Counted from the stretch's first letter, positions 8,076-16,502 are shown. The stretch: DNA of 16,502 nt from Stenotrophomonas sp. UBA2124 (GCA_002329155.1 DCXY01000033.1:1-16502); one strand, 5' to 3'. The notes: generated by a model not told the origin, from the sequence alone. Made by a program: numbers and translations.

Positions 8076-9311
8076 TCAGAATTCGCCACGGAACCAGTTC
8101 TTCAACTTGTTGAACATGCTGCCGGCGCGCCCGGTGGGCAGCGACGGGCGGCGGGGGTGTTCAATCTGGCTGCCCATCAGCAGCAGGCCCACGCCGGTGG
8201 CATGCACCGGGTTGCCCACCACCTCGCCCAGACCGGTGACGTGCTGCGGAATGCCCACGCGCACCGGCATCTGCAGCATCTCTTCGGCCAGCTCGACCAC
8301 ACCTTCCATCTTCGAGGCGCCACCGGTGAGCACCACGCCGGCACGCACCATTTCCTCGAAGCCCGAGCGGCGCAGTTCGGCCTGCACCATCTCGAAGATT
8401 TCCTCGTAACGGCCCTGCACTGCCTGCGCCAGCGAATGACGCGGCATGCGCCGCGGCGGACGGTCACCGACCGACGGCACCTGGATGCTTTCTTCCGCGG
8501 TGGCCAGCTGCGCCAGCGCACAGGCATAACGCACCTTGATCTGCTCCGCTTCCGGGGTGGGCGTGCGCAGCATGTGCGCGATGTCGTTGGTGACGTGGTC
8601 ACCGGCGATCGGCAGCGAGGCGGTGTGGCAGATCGCGCCCTGCACGAACACCGCGATGTCGGTGGTGCCTGCGCCGATGTCCACCATCACCACGCCCAGC
8701 TCGCGCTCGTCGGCGGTGAGCACGGCCACGCTGGAGGCCAGCGAGGACAAAACCAGGTCGTCCACCTGCAGGCCGCAGCGTTGCACGCACTTGCTGATGT
8801 TGGCCGCCGCCGAGAGCGCGCACACCACCAGGTGGGCATGCACTTCCAGGCGCACGCCGGTCATGCCGACCGGATTGCGGATGCCTTCCTGCGAGTCGTC
8901 CAGCACGTATTCGCGCGGGATGGCGTGCAGGATCTTCTGGTCGGCGGGAATGGCCACGGCCTTGGCCGCCTCCAGCACGCGGTCCAGGTCACCCCAGCTC
9001 ACTTCGCCCTCGCGGATGGGGGTGATGCCCTGCGAGTTGCGGCACTGCACATGGCTGCCGGAGATGGAGGCGTAGACCGAACGGATCTCGCAGCCGGCCA
9101 TCAGCTCGGCTTCCTCGATGGCGCGCTGGATGGACTGCACCGTCGATTCGATGTCCACCACCACGCCGCGCTTGAGGCCGCGCGACTCGTGCGAGCCGAT
9201 GCCGATCACCTCGATCGGGCTGCCCGGCGAATACTCACCCACCAGCGCCACCACCTTGGAGGTGCCGATATCGAGCCCGACGATCAGCGATTTATCACCC
9301 TTGCGATTCAT
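8076..9311 (-). CDS. ftsA: FtsA, actin-like divisome protein
   Basis: FtsA tethers FtsZ to the membrane and recruits later division proteins. The product has 411 residues. The actin-fold ATP motifs are visible: phosphate-1 DIGTSK at 14-19, phosphate-2 DIGAGTTD at 211-218, and the adenosine motif VVLTGGASKMEG nearer the C-terminus. The last residues, FNKLKNWFRGEF, form the amphipathic membrane-targeting helix. ATG 9311 is chosen: it is the family N-terminus (MNRKGDKSLIVGLD), it overlaps the ftsQ stop as ATGA, and it is preceded by AGGACAGGAC. A longer open frame running back to 10121 only shadows ftsQ. Confidence 0.98.
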   Translation of the reverse strand: MNRKGDKSLIVGLDIGTSKVVALVGEYSPGSPIEVIGIGSHESRGLKRGVVVDIESTVQSIQRAIEEAELMAGCEIRSVYASISGSHVQCRNSQGITPIREGEVSWGDLDRVLEAAKAVAIPADQKILHAIPREYVLDDSQEGIRNPVGMTGVRLEVHAHLVVCALSAAANISKCVQRCGLQVDDLVLSSLASSVAVLTADERELGVVMVDIGAGTTDIAVFVQGAICHTASLPIAGDHVTNDIAHMLRTPTPEAEQIKVRYACALAQLATAEESIQVPSVGDRPPRRMPRHSLAQAVQGRYEEIFEMVQAELRRSGFEEMVRAGVVLTGGASKMEGVVELAEEMLQMPVRVGIPQHVTGLGEVVGNPVHATGVGLLLMGSQIEHPRRPSLPTGRAGSMFNKLKNWFRGEF

Positions 9312-10036
9312 GTCCTGTCCTGCGTCTGCTTTGTTGCCGGCGGCGGGGTTCCCCAGCTCAGCGTGAAACCATTGGTGTAGCGAAGATCGGCGCGCTCGAT
9401 CGGCACCTGTGTGCGTGTGAGCTGCGGCAGCACGCGCACGAAGCGGCCCAGGCGCGAGCGTGCATCGTTGCGGCCGACGATGATCTGGGTGCCGTTGTCC
9501 AGCGCCAGCGACCAGCTGCCGCGCGCATCCATGGCCACCTTGTGCACGTCCACACCGGCGGGTGCGAACAGCGCACGCGAATCGTTGTAGAGCTCGACCA
9601 CTTCGGCGGTCTTGGCGTCGGGGCCATCCAGCTCCGGCAGCGGCGCATCTTCCAGCCCGTGCGGCACGGCGAACAGGCGGCCCTGCTCGGACAGCAGCCG
9701 GTCCTTGCCCCAGCGGGCAAACGGCTTGTGTTCGACGATGCTCACTTCCAGCACATCCGGCCACTGCTTGCGCACCTGCGCGCTCTCCACCCACGGCAGC
9801 TGCTGCACGGCGTTCTGCGCGTCCTGCAGCTCCACCGCGAAGTAGCCAGCACGCGCGTACGGCATCAATGTCTTCTGCAGCTGCTCGCCGGACACGCGCT
9901 TGAACTCGCCATGCACGCGCAGCTTGGCCAGCGGCCAACGCTCGGCACCGACCCAGCCGTTGAGCACGGCCACCACCGGCAGCGCCACCAGGGCGACGGC
10001 CAGCAGCCAGGCCAGGATGCGCAGCAGTGCGTTCAT
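9308..10036 (-). CDS. ftsQ: FtsQ, divisome membrane protein
   Basis: Single-pass inner-membrane protein that connects the early divisome to FtsB/FtsL and the septal synthase. At 242 residues it is shorter than the E. coli protein (276). A membrane segment spans about residues 5-26 (LRILAWLLAVALVALPVVAV), followed by a POTRA domain at about 35-105 (LRVHGEFKRVSGEQLQ to VSIVEHKPFARWG) and a beta domain with GRNDARSRLGRFVRVLPQL. ATG 10036 is preceded by GGGGAGG at good spacing and overlaps the mini-ORF stop; an in-frame start at 10198 lies within murC and adds non-family residues. In most gammaproteobacteria the gene directly upstream would be ddlB; here it is a 32-codon ORF. Confidence 0.96.
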   Translation of the reverse strand: MNALLRILAWLLAVALVALPVVAVLNGWVGAERWPLAKLRVHGEFKRVSGEQLQKTLMPYARAGYFAVELQDAQNAVQQLPWVESAQVRKQWPDVLEVSIVEHKPFARWGKDRLLSEQGRLFAVPHGLEDAPLPELDGPDAKTAEVVELYNDSRALFAPAGVDVHKVAMDARGSWSLALDNGTQIIVGRNDARSRLGRFVRVLPQLTRTQVPIERADLRYTNGFTLSWGTPPPATKQTQDRT

Positions 10037-10131
10037 CGGGCGTCCTCCCCTGCATTCCACGCACGCGCGGCCAGCATCGCCAGCGAGGCGATGACGGTGT
10101 TGCGCAGCGACGGGAACGCATGACGGATCAT
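10033..10131 (-). CDS. 32-residue mini-ORF in the usual ddlB position
   Basis: Not recognised. ATG 10131 overlaps the murC stop as ATGA, and the TGA at 10033-10035 overlaps the ftsQ ATG, so the ORF fills the murC-ftsQ interval exactly. It begins MIRHAFPSLRNTVIAS and ends in WNAGEDAR, with a mildly amphipathic Ala/Leu-rich centre. AAGGAG, encoded by the last murC codons, lies 11 bases before the ATG, a usable though slightly distant Shine-Dalgarno. It shows none of the D-Ala-D-Ala ligase signatures (ATP-grasp motifs). It may be a true small protein, a coupling ORF that keeps ribosomes moving from murC to ftsQ, or an in-frame remnant of a deleted ddlB. Translation is inferred only. Confidence 0.5.
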   Translation of the reverse strand: MIRHAFPSLRNTVIASLAMLAARAWNAGEDAR

Positions 10132-11564
10132 TCGCCCTGACTCTCCTTGAAACCTTCCTGTGCCACCTGCTGGGCGACGTGGCCGATGTCACCGGCACCC
10201 ATCATCAGCAGCAGGTCACCGTCCTGCAGCACGTCCGGCAGTACCGACAGCAGATCGGACGACTGCCCGACCACCACCGGCTCGCTGCGGCCGCGCGCAC
10301 GGATGGCGCGTGCCAGCGACCTGGAATCGGCGCCCGGAATCGGCGCTTCGCCGGCCGGGTACACCTCGCTCAGCACCAGCGCGTCCACTTCGGACAACAC
10401 GGCGGCGAAGGCATCGAACTGGTCGCGGGTACGGCTGTAGCGGTGCGGCTGGAACGCCACCACCAGACGCTGCGACGGCCAGCCACCGCGAGCGGCGGCG
10501 AACACGGCTTCCAGCTCGCGCGGGTGGTGGCCGTAGTCGTCGATCACGCGCACCTTGGCACCCTTGTGGGTGGTCACTTCGCCCAGGTCGTTGAAGCGTC
10601 GGCCCACGCCCTCGAACTTCTCCAGCGCGGAGGCAATCGCCTCCGGGGCCACGCCCAGCTGCCACGCAACCGCGGCGGCGGCCAGTGCGTTGAGCACGTT
10701 GTGCCTGCCCGGCAGCGCCAGCTTCACCGGCACCGAGCTGCCTTCCGGCAGGCGCAGGGTGAAGCGCATGCAGGGGCCTTCCTGCACCACGTCCTCGGCG
10801 CGCACGTCGGCATTGCTGCTCAGGCCGTAGCTCATCACATGGCGCGGAGTCTTGGCGGCCAGTGCGGCCACTTCCGGGTCATCGATGCACAGCACCGCGA
10901 GGCCGTAGAACGGCAGGCGCTGCAGGAACTCGGCAAAGGCTTCCTGCACGCGGGCGAAGTCGTTGCCGTAGTTTTCCAGATGATCCGCGTCGATGTTGGT
11001 GATCACCGCCACCAGCGGGTTCAGGCGCAGGAAGCTGCCGTCGCTTTCATCGGCCTCGGCCACCAGCCACTGGCCGCCGCCGAGCTTGGCGTTGGCACCG
11101 GCCGCCAACAGCTGGCCGCCAATCACGAAGGTCGGGTCCAGGTTGCCTTCGCTCAGCACCGCGGCGGTCAGCGAAGTGGTAGTGGTCTTGCCATGCGTGC
11201 CGGCCACGGCAATGCCGCGGCGGAAGCGCATCAGCTCGGCCAGCATGGCCGCGCGCGGCATGATCGGGATGCGTTGGCTGCGCGCCTCCATCAGCTCCGG
11301 GTTGTCCTCGCGGATGGCGCTGGAAACCACGATGCAGTCGGTGCCCAGCACGTTGGCCGCGGAGTGGCCACGCATAACCCGCGCACCCAGCCGCGCCAGC
11401 CGGCGGGTGGCGGCGTTGTCGGCGTTGTCCGAGCCGGAGACTTCGTAGCCCAGGGTCAGCATGACTTCGGCGATGCCGCTCATGCCGGTACCGCCGATGC
11501 CGACGAAGTGCACGCGCGGGAAGGCGCGGACCAGATCGGTGGTGTCATGGAGGCGGCGGATCAT
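10128..11564 (-). CDS. murC: MurC, UDP-MurNAc:L-alanine ligase
   Basis: Cytoplasmic ATP-dependent ligase adding L-Ala to UDP-MurNAc, the first amino acid of the peptidoglycan stem peptide. The product has 478 residues, typical for the family. The UDP-binding loop is GIGGTGMSGIAE at residues 22-33, the ATP loop is AGTHGKTTTT at 121-130, and the Mur ligase motif region EADESDGSF follows. The C-terminal domain contains RVIDDYGHHPRE and AFQPHRYSRT. ATG 11564 overlaps the murG stop as ATGA. The upstream Shine-Dalgarno is only a G-run (CCGGGGG), so translational coupling to murG probably matters. Its final codons carry the AAGGAG that precedes the mini-ORF. Confidence 0.98.
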   Translation of the reverse strand: MIRRLHDTTDLVRAFPRVHFVGIGGTGMSGIAEVMLTLGYEVSGSDNADNAATRRLARLGARVMRGHSAANVLGTDCIVVSSAIREDNPELMEARSQRIPIMPRAAMLAELMRFRRGIAVAGTHGKTTTTSLTAAVLSEGNLDPTFVIGGQLLAAGANAKLGGGQWLVAEADESDGSFLRLNPLVAVITNIDADHLENYGNDFARVQEAFAEFLQRLPFYGLAVLCIDDPEVAALAAKTPRHVMSYGLSSNADVRAEDVVQEGPCMRFTLRLPEGSSVPVKLALPGRHNVLNALAAAAVAWQLGVAPEAIASALEKFEGVGRRFNDLGEVTTHKGAKVRVIDDYGHHPRELEAVFAAARGGWPSQRLVVAFQPHRYSRTRDQFDAFAAVLSEVDALVLSEVYPAGEAPIPGADSRSLARAIRARGRSEPVVVGQSSDLLSVLPDVLQDGDLLLMMGAGDIGHVAQQVAQEGFKESQGE

Positions 11565-12736
11565 GGCTGGCCCCCGGTGTGGGTGGTGTTGGAGTACATG
11601 CGTTCCTGCTTTGTTTCATTGCCCATTCCCGAGCCGCCGATGCCGGCTTCTTCGAGAATGATGTCTGCGATGCGTTCGGCCGCATCGACCTTGGCCAGCG
11701 CACGCGCGGCCTGGGCCATCTGCATGCGGCGGGCCGGATTTGCGGCGAGCGCGCGCAGCACGCCCTCCAGGTTGGTGGCCAGTGCGTCGTCCTGCTTGAG
11801 CAGCTCGGCGGCACCGCGCTCGACCAGATATTCGGCATTGCGGGTCTGGTGGTCGTCCACCGCGGCGGCGAACGGCACCAGCACGCTGCCGATGCCCACC
11901 GCGCACAGCTCGGCCAGGGTGGATGCACCGGCACGGCACACCACCAGATCGGCCCAGTCATAGGCGGCGGCCATATCCTTGATGAAGGCATCCACGCGCC
12001 CTTCCACGCCGGCGGCGCGGTAGGACTGCAGGGCTTCCTCGTGCAGCTTCTCGCCACACTGGTGCCACACCTCGATGGAGCTGGTGCCGGCAAGCGCGGC
12101 CAGTGCCTTGGGCACGGCGTTGTTCAGCACGCGCGCACCCTGGCTGCCGCCCAGCACCAGCAACCGCATCGGGCCGCTACGGCCGGCCAGACGCTGTTCC
12201 GGTGCCGGCAGCGCGGCGATCTCGGCACGTACCGGATTGCCCACCACTTCCTCGTTGCGGCCCTGGAAGCTGCCCGGAAAACCAGTAAGCAGGCGGCGCG
12301 CGAAACGCGACAGGATCCGATTGGTCATGCCCGGCGCACGGTTCTGTTCGTGCACCAGCAGCGGCAGCCCATGCAGGCGTGCAGCCATGCCGCCGGGGCC
12401 GGAAGCGAAGCCACCGAATGCGACCACCGCGCGCGGGTTGCGATCGCGCAGCACATAGCCGGCACCGCGTACCGCACGCATCACCCGCAGCGGCGCACCC
12501 AGCAGCGCCAGCTTGCCCTTGCCGCGCAGGCCACTGATGGCCAGCGTGTCGATGTGGATGTCGTGCTGCGGCACCAGACGGGTTTCCATGGCGCCTTCGG
12601 CACCCAGCCACACCACCGGCACGCCGCGCTCGCGCAGCACCTTGGCCACGGCCAGGCCCGGGAAGATATGGCCGCCGGTACCACCGGCCATGATCATCAC
12701 CGGGCGTGCGGCTGCGTGGGCCACGGCATTGCTCAT
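11561..12736 (-). CDS. murG: MurG, lipid II-forming GlcNAc transferase
   Basis: Peripheral membrane glycosyltransferase that adds GlcNAc to lipid I to give lipid II. The product is 391 residues, longer than E. coli MurG (355). The GGTGGH loop is at residues 18-23, the second Rossmann domain starts with LLVLGGSQGARVLN, and the donor-binding stretch reads CRAGASTLAE followed by PFAAAVDDHQTRNAEYL. About 12 residues precede the family N-terminus and a polar tail of about 23 residues (from SGMGNETKQE) follows the usual end. ATG 12736 overlaps the ftsW stop as ATGA and has GGGAGG upstream. Long in-frame extensions into ftsW are shadows. Confidence 0.98.
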   Translation of the reverse strand: MSNAVAHAAARPVMIMAGGTGGHIFPGLAVAKVLRERGVPVVWLGAEGAMETRLVPQHDIHIDTLAISGLRGKGKLALLGAPLRVMRAVRGAGYVLRDRNPRAVVAFGGFASGPGGMAARLHGLPLLVHEQNRAPGMTNRILSRFARRLLTGFPGSFQGRNEEVVGNPVRAEIAALPAPEQRLAGRSGPMRLLVLGGSQGARVLNNAVPKALAALAGTSSIEVWHQCGEKLHEEALQSYRAAGVEGRVDAFIKDMAAAYDWADLVVCRAGASTLAELCAVGIGSVLVPFAAAVDDHQTRNAEYLVERGAAELLKQDDALATNLEGVLRALAANPARRMQMAQAARALAKVDAAERIADIILEEAGIGGSGMGNETKQERMYSNTTHTGGQP

Positions 12737-14049
12737 GCCAGCCTCCCGAAGGTCGGCTCGACACGCTGCTGCATGCGGCTGGTGCCGCGTGCCGCGCTGT
12801 TCATGCGGGCGCCCTGCAGCGACGCGGCCACTTCGGTTGCGGACGGCGCGGCATCGGCATGGGATTCTTCGGCGGCGGCAACCACCGGCTCGATGTCCTC
12901 GCGCACTTCCTGGCGGCGCACCGCGCGGTTGTACTCGTAGGACACGCGCAGCAGCAGACCCATCGCCACGCAGGTCATCATCACGCTGGAGCCGCCGGAG
13001 GAAATCAGCGGCAAGGTCAGGCCCTTGGTCGGCAGCATGCCCAGGTTCACGCCGATCGACACGAAGGTCTGCAGGCTGATCCACAGCGCGATGCCGAAGG
13101 CGATGTAGCCGGCGAAGTGACGGCGCATCTCGATGCAGCGCATGCCCAGCCAGAAGGCGCGGCCCACCAGCAGCGCGTACAGGGTGATGATGCAGCACAC
13201 GCCCAGGAAGCCCAGCTCCTCGGCGATCACCGAGAAGATGAAGTCGGTATGTGATTCGGGCAGGTAGTTCAGCTTCTGGATGGACGCACCCAGGCCCACG
13301 CCGGTCCACTCGCCGCGGCCGATGGCCATCAGCGCGTTGGACAGCTGGTAGCCCGAACCCAGCTGGTCCTGCCACGGATCCATGAACGAGGTGACGCGGC
13401 GCATGCGGTACGGCTCGAAGATCACCAGTGCCACCAGCGCCGGCAGCAGCAGCAGCACCGGCAGGATGATGCGCTTGATCTGCGCGCCGCCCAGCACCAG
13501 CATGCAGGTGGTGATGCCCAGCAGCAGCATCGACGAACCGAAGTCCGGCTGCGCCAGCAGCAGCACCACCAGCAGGCCCACCACGCCCACCGGCTTGAGC
13601 ATTGCCGGCCAGGTCGCGTTGACTTCGTCACGGAAGCGCACCAGGTAGCTGGACAGCCACACGATGTAGAGCACCTTCACCGCTTCCACGGTCTGGAACT
13701 TGGCCACGCCCAGGTTGATCCAGCGGCGCGCGCCGTTGACGCTGCTGCCCAGCCCGGGAATGAACACCACCGCCAGCAGCGCGAAGCAGCCCAGCAGCAG
13801 AAGATGGTTGTACTTCTCGATGTCCTTCAGCTCCACGCGCATGGCGATGGCGGCCAGCACCACGCCGATCACGATGAACACCAGATGGCGGGTGAGGTAG
13901 TAGAACGGGCTCTGCGTCAGTGCGATGGAGCTGGAGGCCACCATCACGATGCCCAGCGACGCCAGCGCCACAGCGGCACCCAGCAGCCACTTGTCGTAGC
14001 TGCCGCCGATGGCTTCAAGCCGGGTTGCCTGACGTGAGTAATCGTCCAT
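12733..14049 (-). CDS. ftsW: FtsW, septal peptidoglycan glycosyltransferase (SEDS)
   Basis: Polytopic SEDS-family polymerase that works with FtsI to build septal peptidoglycan from lipid II. At 438 residues it has about ten hydrophobic segments. Family motifs are NGARRWINLG at 105-114, AQPDFGSSML at about 166-175, the extracytoplasmic loop PESHTDFIFSVIAEELG at about 264-280 that holds the invariant acidic residue, and GLTLPLISSGGSS near the last membrane segments. The soluble C-terminal tail of about 60 residues is Ala/Glu-rich. The start codon shares one base with the mraY stop (TGATG), and AAGGTG lies just upstream. Confidence 0.97.
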   Translation of the reverse strand: MDDYSRQATRLEAIGGSYDKWLLGAAVALASLGIVMVASSSIALTQSPFYYLTRHLVFIVIGVVLAAIAMRVELKDIEKYNHLLLLGCFALLAVVFIPGLGSSVNGARRWINLGVAKFQTVEAVKVLYIVWLSSYLVRFRDEVNATWPAMLKPVGVVGLLVVLLLAQPDFGSSMLLLGITTCMLVLGGAQIKRIILPVLLLLPALVALVIFEPYRMRRVTSFMDPWQDQLGSGYQLSNALMAIGRGEWTGVGLGASIQKLNYLPESHTDFIFSVIAEELGFLGVCCIITLYALLVGRAFWLGMRCIEMRRHFAGYIAFGIALWISLQTFVSIGVNLGMLPTKGLTLPLISSGGSSVMMTCVAMGLLLRVSYEYNRAVRRQEVREDIEPVVAAAEESHADAAPSATEVAASLQGARMNSAARGTSRMQQRVEPTFGRLA

Positions 14050-15134
14050 CAGCGCACCTTCAAGGTTGCCAGGCCAATCAACACCAGCACCACCGAGATG
14101 ATCCAGAAGCGCACGATCACGCGCGGCTCGGGCCAGCCCTTCAGTTCAAAGTGGTGGTGGATGGGCGCCATGCGGAACACGCGCTTGCCGGTGAGCTTGA
14201 ACGAGGCCACCTGGATCATCACCGACAGGGTCTCGATCACGAACACGCCGCCCATCACCACCAGCACCAGTTCCTGGCGCACGATCACGGCGATGGTGCC
14301 CAGCACCGCGCCCAGCGCCAGCGCACCCACGTCGCCCATGAACACCATGGCCGGGTAGGTGTTGAACCACAGGAATCCCAGGCCCGCGCCGGCGATGGCC
14401 GCGCAGATGATGACCAGTTCACCGGCACCCGGAATCTGCGGGATCTGCAGGTAGCTGGAGAACACCGCGTTGCCCGAGGCGTAGGCGAACACGCCCAGCG
14501 CACAGGCCACCAGCACGGTGGGCATGATGGCCAGGCCGTCCAGGCCGTCGGTCAGGTTCACCGCGTTGGAGAAGCCGACGATCCAGAAGTAGGCGATGGC
14601 CACGAAGCTGATGCCGGCCAGCGGCAGCGCGATGGCCTTGAACATCGGAATGTAGAAGGTCAGCGCGGCCGGCACGTCGGCGGTGTAGAACAGGAACAGG
14701 CCGGCGGCCAGACCGAAGATGGACTGCAGCAGGTACTTCCAGCGCGACTTCAGGCCGTTCGGGTCGCGCTTGGCGATCTTGAGCCAGTCGTCGTACCAGC
14801 CGATGGCGCCGAAGCAGATCATCACCACCAGCACCAGCCACACATAGCGGTTGCGCAGGTCACCCCACAGCAGCACCGAGATAGCCACCGTGGTCAGGAT
14901 CAGGCCACCGCCCATGGTCGGCGTGCCGGCCTTGGAGAAGTGCGACTGCGGGCCATCCTTGCGGATCGGCTGGCCACCCTTGAGCTGGGCCAGGCGACGG
15001 ATGGCATACGGCCCCAGCCACAGCGACAGCGACAACGCGGTCAGCGCGGCAAGGATGCCGCGGAACGTGAGGTAGTTGAACAGGCGGAAGAGGCCGTCCA
15101 ACTGCTGCAGCCAACGGGCCAGTTCAAGCAACAT
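14049..15134 (-). CDS. mraY: MraY, phospho-MurNAc-pentapeptide translocase
   Basis: Integral membrane enzyme transferring phospho-MurNAc-pentapeptide to undecaprenyl phosphate to give lipid I. The 361 residues match the family length (E. coli 360). Catalytic-site motifs are intact: Asp115-Asp116 in YDDWLK, Asp196 and Asp199 in NLTDGLDGLA, Asp268 in FMGDVGALALG, and the HHH triplet at 326-328 in RMAPIHHHFE. About ten hydrophobic segments are seen. ATG 15134 lies within the end of murF (11-base overlap), with GAGGA seven bases upstream inside murF. Confidence 0.98.
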   Translation of the reverse strand: MLLELARWLQQLDGLFRLFNYLTFRGILAALTALSLSLWLGPYAIRRLAQLKGGQPIRKDGPQSHFSKAGTPTMGGGLILTTVAISVLLWGDLRNRYVWLVLVVMICFGAIGWYDDWLKIAKRDPNGLKSRWKYLLQSIFGLAAGLFLFYTADVPAALTFYIPMFKAIALPLAGISFVAIAYFWIVGFSNAVNLTDGLDGLAIMPTVLVACALGVFAYASGNAVFSSYLQIPQIPGAGELVIICAAIAGAGLGFLWFNTYPAMVFMGDVGALALGAVLGTIAVIVRQELVLVVMGGVFVIETLSVMIQVASFKLTGKRVFRMAPIHHHFELKGWPEPRVIVRFWIISVVLVLIGLATLKVR

Positions 15135-16502
15135 GCGTAGTGTCCTCGCCGCGCGACAACAGCGCGGTCACGATCTTGTCCATGGCGCTGCCGCGCGAGC
15201 CCTTGACCAGGCAACGCACGTCAGCGTGAAGTTCTTCCTGCAATGCGGCGGCCAGGGCGGCATGGCTGTCGAAATGACGCCCACCCTCGCCGAACGCCTG
15301 CGACGCGGCCTCGCTCAGCGGCCCCAGCGCGTACAAGCGCTTGATGCCTGCCTGACGGGCGCGCTCGCCGGCCTGCGCATGCAGCGCGCGGGCGTCATCG
15401 CCCAGCTCGCGCATGTCGCCGAGCACCAGCCAGCCCTCGCCCTTGCCTGCCGCCAGCGCATCGATGGCAGCGGCCAGCGAGCCGGGGTTGGCGTTGTAGC
15501 TGTCATCGATCAGCACCGCGCCGTTGCCCAGCGTATGCGCCACCTGACGACCCGCCACCGGGCGCGCCTGCGCCAGACCTTCGACCACCAGCGGCAGTGC
15601 GATGCCCGCTGCCAGCGCCAGCGAAGCGGCAGCCAGCGCGTTGCGAACGTTATGGCGGCCGGTCAGCTGCAGTGCCACTGCTGCCTCGCCCTGCGGCGTG
15701 ACCAGCGTGAAGCGCGAACTGTCGGCATCCAGCTGCAGGCCGGTGGCGGTCACTTCGGCGCTGTGTTCCAGGCCGAAGCACAGCACGCGGCAGCGTGCCG
15801 GCGTACCAATGAAATGCTGCTCGAACCATGGCGCGAAAGCATCGTCGGCATTGATCACCGCCACGCCGTCTTCCGGCAGCGCTGCGTAGATGGCGCCCTT
15901 GGTGGTGGCCACGCCCAGCAGGCTGCCCATGCGCTCCAGGTGCGCGGCGGCGATGTTGTTCACCAGCGCATAGCGCGGGCGGACGATGTCGGTGAGGTAG
16001 GCGATGTCGCCCGGCTTGCCGGCGCCCATTTCGTACACCGCGTAATCGGTGTTTTCCGGGGCGTCGATCACCGCCAGCGGCAGGCCGATCTCGTTGTTGC
16101 GGTTGCCCGGGGTCGCATAGACCTGTTGGCCCTGCACCGTCGCTGCGTGCTGCAGGATGGCCAGCAGCAGGCTCTTGACGCTGGTCTTGCCGTTGCTGCC
16201 GGTGATGGCGAACACGGCGGTGGCGCGGTCGTGCTGCATGGCCGTGGCGATCTTCGCCAGCGCCAGCTCGGTGTTGGCAACCACCACCTGCGGCACGTCC
16301 AGCGGCTGCAGCGTGTCCACCAGCAGCGCGCTGGCACCACGCGCGACGGCATCGGCAGCGAAGGCATGGCCGTCAAAACGCTCACCGCGCAGCGCCACGT
16401 ACAGGCTGCCCGCACCCAGGGTGCGGGTATCGTTGCTGATGGCGTCCACGGTCACGTCATCGCCGTGGATTTCGCCACCGGCCCAGTGCGCGATCAGCGA
16501 CA
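15124..16502 (-). CDS. murF: MurF, UDP-MurNAc-tripeptide:D-Ala-D-Ala ligase (5' partial)
   Basis: Cytoplasmic ATP-dependent ligase that adds the D-Ala-D-Ala dipeptide to UDP-MurNAc-tripeptide, completing the pentapeptide precursor. 458 residues are visible, reading in frame from the window edge (SLIAHWAGGEIHGDD then VTVDAISNDTRTLG), so only the first few codons are missing. The GTG at 16455 is internal and not the start. The ATP loop FAITGSNGKTSVKS falls at about residues 97-110 of the visible part, with Mur ligase motifs YEMGAGKPGDIAYL, GRHNVRNALAA and DDSYNANPGS following. It depends on the product of a D-Ala-D-Ala ligase, whose gene is not in its usual place downstream. Its end overlaps mraY. 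Confidence 0.97.
   Translation of the reverse strand, partial: SLIAHWAGGEIHGDDVTVDAISNDTRTLGAGSLYVALRGERFDGHAFAADAVARGASALLVDTLQPLDVPQVVVANTELALAKIATAMQHDRATAVFAITGSNGKTSVKSLLLAILQHAATVQGQQVYATPGNRNNEIGLPLAVIDAPENTDYAVYEMGAGKPGDIAYLTDIVRPRYALVNNIAAAHLERMGSLLGVATTKGAIYAALPEDGVAVINADDAFAPWFEQHFIGTPARCRVLCFGLEHSAEVTATGLQLDADSSRFTLVTPQGEAAVALQLTGRHNVRNALAAASLALAAGIALPLVVEGLAQARPVAGRQVAHTLGNGAVLIDDSYNANPGSLAAAIDALAAGKGEGWLVLGDMRELGDDARALHAQAGERARQAGIKRLYALGPLSEAASQAFGEGGRHFDSHAALAAALQEELHADVRCLVKGSRGSAMDKIVTALLSRGEDTTHVA

Noticed and set aside
9312..10121. Upstream extension of the ftsA frame to 10121
   Set aside because: It overlaps ftsQ entirely in another frame and gives an Arg/Ala-rich sequence; the FtsA family start and ATGA overlap are at 9311.
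10179..11963. 594-codon plus-strand open frame opposite murC and murG
   Set aside because: Composition-driven antisense frame; the minus-strand Mur ligase and glycosyltransferase motifs are clear.

Overview
The window looks like a chromosomal segment from Stenotrophomonas or a close relative in the Xanthomonadaceae. The evidence is the high GC content, the FtsZ, SecA and LpxC sequences, and the order lpxC / dciA / M23 peptidase / secA. It carries the second half of the division and cell wall (dcw) cluster, the first gene of lipid A commitment, and the Sec motor gene. Every protein gene is on the minus strand except dciA, so the window reads biologically from right to left.

Right part (16502 to 8076, minus strand): murF (its first few codons lie outside the window), mraY, ftsW, murG, murC, a 32-codon mini-ORF, ftsQ and ftsA. 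Neighbouring genes overlap by 1 to 11 bases, which suggests one translationally coupled operon. MurF, MraY, MurG and MurC make lipid II, FtsW polymerises it at the septum, and FtsQ, FtsA and FtsZ build the divisome. The D-Ala-D-Ala ligase gene ddlB usually sits between murC and ftsQ in gammaproteobacteria. Here it is absent, and the only thing between them is the mini-ORF, which overlaps both neighbours by four bases.

Middle (8075 to 5182): a 214-base gap with an imperfect direct repeat, then ftsZ, a strong hairpin plus T-run that looks like the end of the dcw transcript, an extended -10 promoter candidate, and lpxC. A 230-base gap with a local AT-rich stretch follows lpxC.

Left-middle (5210 to 861): dciA (helicase loader or operator, plus strand) diverges from an envelope M23 peptidase gene. 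Only 15 bases separate the two start codons, and ten of those form a perfect palindrome. The M23 gene ends in a very good intrinsic terminator, followed by secA with a structured leader and its own terminator.

Left edge (1 to 851): no believable gene, but at least 3.7 tandem copies of a composite unit of about 228 bp. Each unit carries a long imperfect hairpin (about 126 bp), a GTAG-headed REP-like hairpin and a third smaller inverted repeat. The array enters the window already inside a unit, so it probably extends further. It is the least ordinary structure here. The ddlB-replacing mini-ORF and the secA leader are the next most interesting. No phage, CRISPR, transposase or clear novel multi-gene system is visible.
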